Source: Granulimonas faecalis
Lineage (GTDB): Bacteria > Actinomycetota > Coriobacteriia > Coriobacteriales > Atopobiaceae
Length of the DNA: 64,000 nt
Assembly (NCBI RefSeq): GCF_022834715.1
Contig: NZ_BQKC01000002.1
Coordinates: 1-64,000, forward strand
Reading direction: 5' to 3'
Shown: piece after piece, positions 59,557 through 64,000 of the stretch
Position numbering within the stretch: position 1 is the stretch's first letter
How the letters are laid out: every line of letters starts with the position of its first letter
Program-made: the position numbers and the translations under genes
The notes under the pieces: generated by a model
What the model was told of the DNA's origin: nothing
The model's input: the letters and a program-made list of their open reading frames with translations, nothing else
Databases searched by the model: none

Positions 59557-60563
59557 ATGGAACAGATACTTGCAGGTGCGGGCCCCCTCGGCGGCGGGGA
59601 CGAAGGGGCCCGGGCGCCGGTCGGCGCCCTGAGGGGCCGGCTTCCCGGGCGCCCTCGTGGCAACCGAAAGGCCGCGCTACAGGAGCGCGTGGCGGCCCTG
59701 GTGAGCACCGTGGGGGCCCTGGAAGAGGCATTGGCGGAGGAGAGGCGGCGCCTGGAGGAGTCCGAGGATGACCGCCGCAGGGCCAAGGCCCGCCTCATGG
59801 CCCTCTTGAAGGATGCCCGGGCCGATTCCGCGGCCGCCCGCAAGGAGGCTGCGGACCTCAAGGAGAGGCTCAAGGAGGCCGAGGCCGCGGCGCCGGGCGT
59901 GGCCGGCGAGGGGCGGGGGACCGACGAGGAGCGGGCCCGCTCGGAGGCCCTGGAGGCCGTCGTGGGGCGCCTGGAGGGGGAGGTCTCGGGGCGAGATGAC
60001 GAGATCCGCAGGCTCAAGGCCCGCCTCGCCGCCCTCGAGGCCTCCCGGGCCCGGGAGCAGGAGGCGGCCCGGGGCGAGACCTCCATGGTGGTCTCGGAGA
60101 TGGCCTCGGTGCCGAGGACCCTGGACGACGTCCTGACCCTGGCGGAGCGGGCGTGGCCGGAGCGGCTCCTCGTGCTCGAGAGCGCCCACGACGCGGCCCG
60201 GGCGTGGTCGGGCAGGGACCTGGACAGGCCCTGGACAGGCCCTGGAGGGCCCTCTGCGCCGTGGCGGAGTGCCTCTGGCCCCTGCACTTCGTGGAGGCAT
60301 CGGCCGACCCCGTGAGGGAGTTCGCCTCCCGCACGGGGTTCAGGTTCACCCCGACCGAGTCCTTCACGGTCTCCACCATGCCCAGGCTCCGCGAGGCCCG
60401 CACCTTCCCCTGGGAGGGGAGGCGCACCTACATGCCTGCCCACGTGGCCGTCACCGGGGGCTCCGGCGACAGCAACATCCGCATGCACCTCTGCTTCGAC
60501 GAGGAGGGGCGCCGCATCGTCGTCGGGCACCTGGGAAGGCACCTGGACAACACCCTCACCTAG
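59557..60563 (+). pseudogene. Coiled-coil protein broken by an 11-bp tandem duplication
   Basis: From ATG 59557 (GGAAGGAG site) the first frame gives a basic start, a coiled coil (about 45-185) and a folded segment to LDRPW. There CTGGACAGGCC is present twice in tandem (60220-60230 and 60231-60241), shifting the frame. The other frame continues naturally with RALCAVAECLWPLHF and ends in a conserved-looking domain (RIVVGHLGRHLDNTL) at 60563. Removing one copy restores a protein of about 330 residues. The C-terminal pattern is familiar from uncharacterised Gram-positive proteins. Strand slippage could switch the gene on and off. Confidence 0.75.
60220..60241. repeat. 11-bp perfect tandem duplication
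   Basis: CTGGACAGGCC twice, followed by a third partial unit (CTGGAGGGCC). It alters the frame of the host gene by two bases. Confidence 0.95.
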
Positions 60564-60585
60564 AAGGCGCACCGGTCCGGCCGTC

Positions 60586-60627
60586 GGGTCCCCGACCTCG
60601 AGGAAGAGGTCGGGGACCCCTTCTTTT
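60586..60627 (+). terminator. Rho-independent terminator
   Basis: GGGTCCCCGACCTC, six-base loop, GAGGTCGGGGACCC: a perfect 14-bp stem followed by CTTCTTTT, 23 bases after the preceding stop. Confidence 0.9.
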
Positions 60628-60631
60628 CCCA

Positions 60632-60645
60632 CTTCGGTACGGAGG
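60632..60645. repeat. CTTCGGTACGGAGG element, copy 1
   Basis: An identical 14-mer is found at 63641-63654. Both copies lie shortly after the end of a rightward gene in otherwise unrelated sequence. Role unknown. Confidence 0.5.
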
Positions 60646-60674
60646 AGGGGGCCTTCCTCCGAGGCCTCCGAGGC

Positions 60675-60698
60675 GCTACACTGTAGAACGGATGTTCG
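60675..60698 (+). promoter_or_regulatory. SOS (LexA) box and promoter of the Y-family polymerase cassette
   Basis: AGAACGGATGTTCG (60685-60698) fits the Gram-positive/actinobacterial LexA operator pattern GAAC-N4-GTTC. A TACACT minus-10-like hexamer lies just upstream (60678-60683). LexA would therefore repress the cassette until DNA damage. Confidence 0.7.
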
Positions 60699-60724
60699 GT
60701 AACGGGGTCTTCAGGGGGTGTGCC

Positions 60725-61981
60725 ATGGGGGAGGCGGCCAGGGTCTGCCTGTGCATCGACCTTCGGAGCTTCTACGCCACGGTGGAGGCGGTTGACCGCG
60801 GCCTGGACCCCATGGAGGCCCGGCTCGTGGTGGCCGACCCCGACCGCTCCGCCAACACCATCTGCCTGGCCGTCTCCCCGCGCCTGAAGGCCGAGGGCGT
60901 CAGGAACCGCTGCCGGATGCGCGAGGTGCCGAAGGACCGTGGCATCGTCGTCGCGAGGCCCCGCATGGCCCGGTACCTGGAGGCCTCCTGCGAGGTGGTG
61001 GCGTGCCTTCTGGAGCACGTCTCGGCCGACGACGTCCACGTCTACTCCGTGGACGAGTCCTTCATAGAGATCGGTCCCTACCTGCCCTACTACGGCCTCA
61101 CACCGAGGGCCATGGCCAAGCGCCTCCAGGAGGCGGTGGCGGAGCGGCTCGGATACCCCGCCACCTGCGGGCTGGGGCCGAACCTGTTCGTGGCCAAGGT
61201 GGCCCTGGACGTGCTCGCCAAGCACGACACCGAGGGCATCTGCGAGCTGGACCTGCCCGCCTTCTACCGTGACATCTGGTTCCACCGCCCCATCACCGAC
61301 ATCTGGCAGGTGGGGCCGGGCACGGCCCGGAGGCTCGCCTCCGCGGGGATCGTCGACCTCGCGGGGGTGGCCGCGGCAGACCCCAAGGAGATCTCCCGCC
61401 TCCTGGGACCTGCCCGGGCCCGGCTCCTCGTGGACCACGCCTGGGGCCTGGAGCCTGCGACCGTTTCCGAGGTCTCGGCCTGGGAGCCCAAGGGCAAGAG
61501 CCTCACCCGGGGCCAGGTGCTCATGAGGGACTACACCACGGCCGAGGCCGCCACGGTGGTCCGGGAGATGGCCGACGAGCTGGCGCTTTCCGCCGAGGCC
61601 GACGGCTGGGACGCCCAAGGGGTGTCGCTTTACGTGGGCTACTCCGGCGACACGTGGCCGGCCACGGGAGGGTCCCGTCCCCTGGAGGGCCGCCTCACCG
61701 CCCACGGGGTCGCCGAGGCGGCGGTTGCGGTGTTTGCCGCCACGGCCTATCCCGGGGTGCCCATAAGGAGGGTCAACGTGACCCTCACGGGGCTTACCCG
61801 CGAGGGCCAGCCGCGGCTCTTCGACCCGGCCTCCGCCGACCCCCGCCGACAGCGCCTGGACGAGGCCCGAAGGGCCGTGGCGGCCCGCTTCGGGAAGGCC
61901 TCGGTGCTCCTCGCCTCGAGCCTCCTTCCCGAGGGCACCGCCAGGGACCTCGCCGGGCGCATCGGGGGCCACCGTGCGTGA
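60725..61981 (+). CDS. Y-family (UmuC/DinB-type) error-prone DNA polymerase
   Basis: 418 residues. Motif CIDLRSFYATVEAV at the start supplies the first metal-binding Asp; VYSVDESFIEIG (about 120) supplies the catalytic DE pair; GLGPNLFVAKVALD and the helix-hairpin-helix-like WQVGPGTARRLASAGI follow, then the little-finger domain. Gram-positive mobile elements often carry this UvrX/UmuC type. The ATG at 60725 behind AGGGGG is preferred over ATG 60692, which overlaps the SOS box. It heads a cassette with YolD-like and DUF6504-like genes. It permits damage tolerance or mutagenesis; the nearby clamp could be its processivity factor. Confidence 0.9.
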   Translation: MGEAARVCLCIDLRSFYATVEAVDRGLDPMEARLVVADPDRSANTICLAVSPRLKAEGVRNRCRMREVPKDRGIVVARPRMARYLEASCEVVACLLEHVSADDVHVYSVDESFIEIGPYLPYYGLTPRAMAKRLQEAVAERLGYPATCGLGPNLFVAKVALDVLAKHDTEGICELDLPAFYRDIWFHRPITDIWQVGPGTARRLASAGIVDLAGVAAADPKEISRLLGPARARLLVDHAWGLEPATVSEVSAWEPKGKSLTRGQVLMRDYTTAEAATVVREMADELALSAEADGWDAQGVSLYVGYSGDTWPATGGSRPLEGRLTAHGVAEAAVAVFAATAYPGVPIRRVNVTLTGLTREGQPRLFDPASADPRRQRLDEARRAVAARFGKASVLLASSLLPEGTARDLAGRIGGHRA

Positions 61982-62228
61982 GCAGGCCCCGGAGCTCACG
62001 GCGGGGCTCCTGGCCCGGGTGCTCGCGGGGGCGCCCACGGTGGCCGAGGCGGAGCGCCGTCGGAAGATGCTGGGGAGGATCCGGGAGAGGCAGGCCGCGG
62101 ACGGGTGCCGGGAGGCCGTGGCGGATCTATCCCGGTGCGCCCAGTTCGCCCCCTTCGACGCCCTGGAGGGGTTCCGGGAGATGGTGGGGGAGGTCCGCGA
62201 GAGGTCCCGCGGCGGTCCGCGGACGTGA
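61974..62228 (+). CDS. YolD-like protein
   Basis: 84 residues from GTG 61974, overlapping the polymerase gene by eight bases. The C-terminal CAQFAPFDALEGFREMV fits the YolD-like signature (RAxQFAPFAALxGY). YolD-like proteins are habitually encoded next to UvrX/UmuC polymerases and are thought to assist them; the mechanism is not established. Confidence 0.7.
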   Translation: MREQAPELTAGLLARVLAGAPTVAEAERRRKMLGRIRERQAADGCREAVADLSRCAQFAPFDALEGFREMVGEVRERSRGGPRT

Positions 62229-62244
62229 TCTCTAAGGGGGTGCC

Positions 62245-62550
62245 ATGGGGAGGGTCAAAGACAGGCGCGTGTTCGTCGACGTCGAGTCCTCCTGCGACCG
62301 ACGCGGGCGGGTGACGCCCTCCTGCATCGTCTGGGAGGACGGGCGGAGGCTGCCTGTCCGGGTGGTACGGCGGAGCCCCGCCAGGACCGAGCGGCCGGAC
62401 TGCGCCCGGGGGGTGCGCTACACCGTGGAGGTGGGGCCCGGGAGGGCGCGGAGGACCCTCTGGCTGGACCCGCCGGGGCTCTGGCACGTGCTAGCCGGCG
62501 GGGGACCTGAGGGGGTGCGTCCTGAAGGGTCTCGGGGTCGGACGTTTTGA
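62245..62550 (+). CDS. Small Y-polymerase-associated protein (DUF6504-like)
   Basis: 101 residues from ATG 62245 behind AAGGGGG. The pattern RVFVDVESSCDRRGRVTPS, then IVWEDGRRLPV and GVRYTVEVG, resembles the short beta-rich protein commonly encoded beside DinB-type polymerases in Gram-positive bacteria. Function unknown; synteny suggests it belongs to the SOS cassette. Confidence 0.6.
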   Translation: MGRVKDRRVFVDVESSCDRRGRVTPSCIVWEDGRRLPVRVVRRSPARTERPDCARGVRYTVEVGPGRARRTLWLDPPGLWHVLAGGGPEGVRPEGSRGRTF

Positions 62551-62651
62551 CCCGAGGCCCACCCGGGAGAGGGCGGACGCCTAAATGTAGGCCAAGGCAG
62601 ACACTGTGGCCTGCGCTTCTGTCTCAAACGGGTTTCTCGGCTCGGCCAGCC

Positions 62652-62936
62652 TCAGGGTGTCGCCCCCAGCACGCTTGCAGCCTTCTCCACGGCGGCCTCC
62701 CTCATGAAGGCCGACTTCTTCACACCCAGGGCTTCCGCGGCCCGCGCTATGAGCTCGGCGGACGATTCCGGGCACTTGAACGAGAGGTTGGCATTGGGCT
62801 CGTCAGACAGGCGAGGTCTCCCGGCACGGACCACCTCGAGGTGGCCGTCCCAGGTGCCGTCCTCCCACTCCCTTGCCCGGCGCTCGATCTCGTCGTCGGT
62901 GAGGACATATCCGTTGTCAAGCAGGTACTCGGCCAT
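62652..62936 (-). CDS. Ribbon-helix-helix antitoxin-like protein
   Basis: 94 residues. The C-terminal part (ANLSFKCPESSAELIARAAE, then GVKKSAFMREA) is a ribbon-helix-helix DNA-binding domain; the N-terminal part (YVLTDDEIERRAREWEDG) is acidic and probably wraps the toxin. Its ATG (62936) shares a base with the toxin stop (TGATG), so the two are strictly coupled. Order toxin-then-antitoxin. Expected to neutralise the toxin and repress the promoter. Confidence 0.7.
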   Translation of the reverse strand: MAEYLLDNGYVLTDDEIERRAREWEDGTWDGHLEVVRAGRPRLSDEPNANLSFKCPESSAELIARAAEALGVKKSAFMREAAVEKAASVLGATP

Positions 62937-63211
62937 CAGAGCTCCCTTCCGCATCTCTTCAACTCGTCTCGCGTCCTCTTGGACAAGGGTGTGTTCGCGT
63001 GGTAGATGATCCAACCCCCTTTGTAGGGGGCGGCGACCATCTCGACCTCGCGCCCTTTGTCGTCGAAGCCGACTCGCAGATACTCGGGCCAGTTCGGGCT
63101 TCCGACCCTTGCAGCCTCGACGAAGGCTGTGTCCCATGCCCTCCTCACGTCCTCCTCGGTAAGCTGCGGATGTCGCTCGAGAACTCTCGGGTGTACCTCC
63201 ACGTACTCCAA
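62936..63211 (-). CDS. Toxin-like protein of a type II toxin-antitoxin pair
   Basis: 91 residues from TTG 63211 behind GGAGG; the frame is open back to a TTG at 63253, but the likely transcription start near 63243 lies inside that extension. The sequence VHPRVLERHPQLTEEDVRRAW, truncated here as in small actinobacterial toxins, leads to GREVEMVAAP, GGWIIYHANTP and RDEL, a beta-rich body reminiscent of BrnT/RelE-like folds. The target (probably RNA) is a guess from the family resemblance. Confidence 0.6.
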   Translation of the reverse strand: MEYVEVHPRVLERHPQLTEEDVRRAWDTAFVEAARVGSPNWPEYLRVGFDDKGREVEMVAAPYKGGWIIYHANTPLSKRTRDELKRCGREL

Positions 63212-63249
63212 GCAATCCTCCAAGCACGACCGCGGAATCCTGTCTTTGG

Positions 63250-63278
63250 ACAATATTCTACTACTAAATCGATGTCAA
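63250..63278 (-). promoter_or_regulatory. Sigma-70-type promoter of the toxin-antitoxin pair
   Basis: The minus strand has a perfect TTGACA (63278-63273), 17 bases, then TATTGT (63255-63250). It is the clearest housekeeping-type promoter in the window and contrasts with the elements in front of the transfer operons. Confidence 0.7.
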
Positions 63279-63436
63279 ACTCTCGACATGACTCTGGGTG
63301 CACCCCCGACCCTCACCCCATGGAGAACCCCCCGAAGCCCTGCCCCGGCGCGATGCCCGGGCAGGGCTTTGGGCAGGAACCCGTGGAGGGGGCCCTCGGG
63401 CAGGGCCTTGGCCGAACTCCGGGGAAGGGGCCCGCT

Positions 63437-63634
63437 ATGGGCGAGGACATGTTGTATAGGGGCGCCGTGAGGGCCTGGGCGGAAGGGCTCGGCCGGAGGG
63501 CCGCCGGGATGGGGCCCGCAAAGGCCCGGGAGCTGATCTTGGGGGAGGTCCTCGAGAACCCCGCTGTGGCCTCCGAGGAGGAGGCCGTGTGGGCCGCCAT
63601 GGTGGCTCTGGAGGTGGCCTTGAAGGACCGTTGA
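63437..63634 (+). CDS. Small helical protein of unknown function
   Basis: 65 residues from ATG 63437 behind GGAAGGGG; an upstream ATG at 63320 would add 39 Gly/Pro-rich residues but lacks a ribosome-binding site. Helical throughout (YRGAVRAWAEGLGRRAAGMG, then EEEAVWAAMVALEVAL). No family recognised. Confidence 0.5.
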   Translation: MGEDMLYRGAVRAWAEGLGRRAAGMGPAKARELILGEVLENPAVASEEEAVWAAMVALEVALKDR

Positions 63635-63703
63635 GGGGGCTTCGGTACGGAGGTAGTAGCTCCTCTCCTTCGGCCTCCGTTCCCCTTTGCAGGATCGAGG
63701 CTG

Positions 63704-64000
63704 TCAGAGGGTATGGCGGAGGTCCGGCGGCGTACGGTCGATGACATCCTGTTCGGTGAGGGGTTTCCAGAGGCGCACAGCGTTCCCATACCTCCTCGCA
63801 CTGGCCTCCTTGGCCTTGATCTGGAGCCTCCTGAGGCCCTTCCCATCGACCATCTCCACGCCGGCGTCCCTAGCGAATTTCTTCGCCTCTGGTGTGAAGT
63901 AGCTCGTGGTGATGAACACCATGTGCTCGGCCCCTTCTGTGAAGTTGGCGCCTACGAGCTTCTGCACATCGGGGCGACCTACGGTGGTGTTCTTGCCGTA
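63704..64000 (-). CDS. Mrr-like restriction endonuclease, C-terminal part (5' end beyond window)
   Basis: The frame is open to the right edge; 98 codons are visible. The sequence VGRPDVQKLVGANF, HMVFITTSYFTPEAKKFARD and GVEMVDGKGLRRL is the end of the Mrr_cat fold (restriction endonuclease-like, cutting modified DNA). The catalytic QAK motif should lie just outside the window, or its tail only is seen. Probably a defence gene of the element facing the toxin-antitoxin module. Confidence 0.8.
   Translation of the reverse strand, partial: YGKNTTVGRPDVQKLVGANFTEGAEHMVFITTSYFTPEAKKFARDAGVEMVDGKGLRRLQIKAKEASARRYGNAVRLWKPLTEQDVIDRTPPDLRHTL

Noticed and set aside
63211-63253. Longer toxin starting at TTG 63253
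   Set aside because: The TTGACA/TATTGT promoter would start RNA near 63243, inside this extension, and a good ribosome-binding site precedes 63211.

Overview
The window is a very GC-rich segment (roughly 70% G+C in the genes by eye) of a large conjugative plasmid or plasmid-like element from a Gram-positive, high-GC anaerobe. A Coriobacteriia-type gut actinomycete is my best guess, not something the sequence proves. The supporting evidence is sortase-assembled pilins, a type IV secretion system with a peptidoglycan hydrolase, a class III (oxygen-sensitive) ribonucleotide reductase, an actin-like partition cassette and an iteron-type origin.

Layout. 1-28.4 kb, minus strand: a conjugation block in four transcription units, holding a topoisomerase III with small accessory genes, VirB3-like and VirB4-like proteins, a VirB6-like channel, a VirB2-like protein, a hydrolase, VirB8-like anchored proteins and a VirD4-like coupling protein. 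This block ends at the left edge in a 1,232-codon open frame with the catalytic signatures of the RNA polymerase beta subunit. 28.7-30.6 kb, plus strand: a possible small membrane peptide and a membrane-anchored surface protein. 30.7-39.0 kb, minus strand: a sortase/pilin operon whose last gene is broken by fusion to an hsdS fragment. 39.2-47.2 kb: maintenance region with a putative DNA-binding protein, a field of GTGAGTTCA repeats, 8-bp-phased arrays, parR/parM, iterons and a replication-initiator candidate. 47.5-62.5 kb, plus strand: accessory and replication-support genes, including a NADAR/SLOG-like fusion, Myb/SANT-repeat proteins, NrdD, Lar-like protein, SSB, beta clamp and an SOS-controlled Y-family polymerase cassette. 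62.6-64 kb: a toxin-antitoxin pair and an Mrr-like endonuclease cut by the right edge.

How it may fit together. Five leftward operons (four transfer, one pilus) carry the same upstream element, CGTCCYGTYYGTC, 125-158 bp before the first start codon; in two of them it is followed by CATAWAACMGCAGGTAGA. The RNA-polymerase-like gene lies inside this regulon. The most interesting hypothesis is that the element encodes a divergent, flap-less multisubunit RNA polymerase, with the beta-prime partner expected just left of the window, that transcribes its own transfer and pilus genes. The protein signatures and the repeated DNA element are visible in the sequence; the functional link is inference. No relaxase, tRNA, rRNA, insertion sequence or CRISPR array was recognised.
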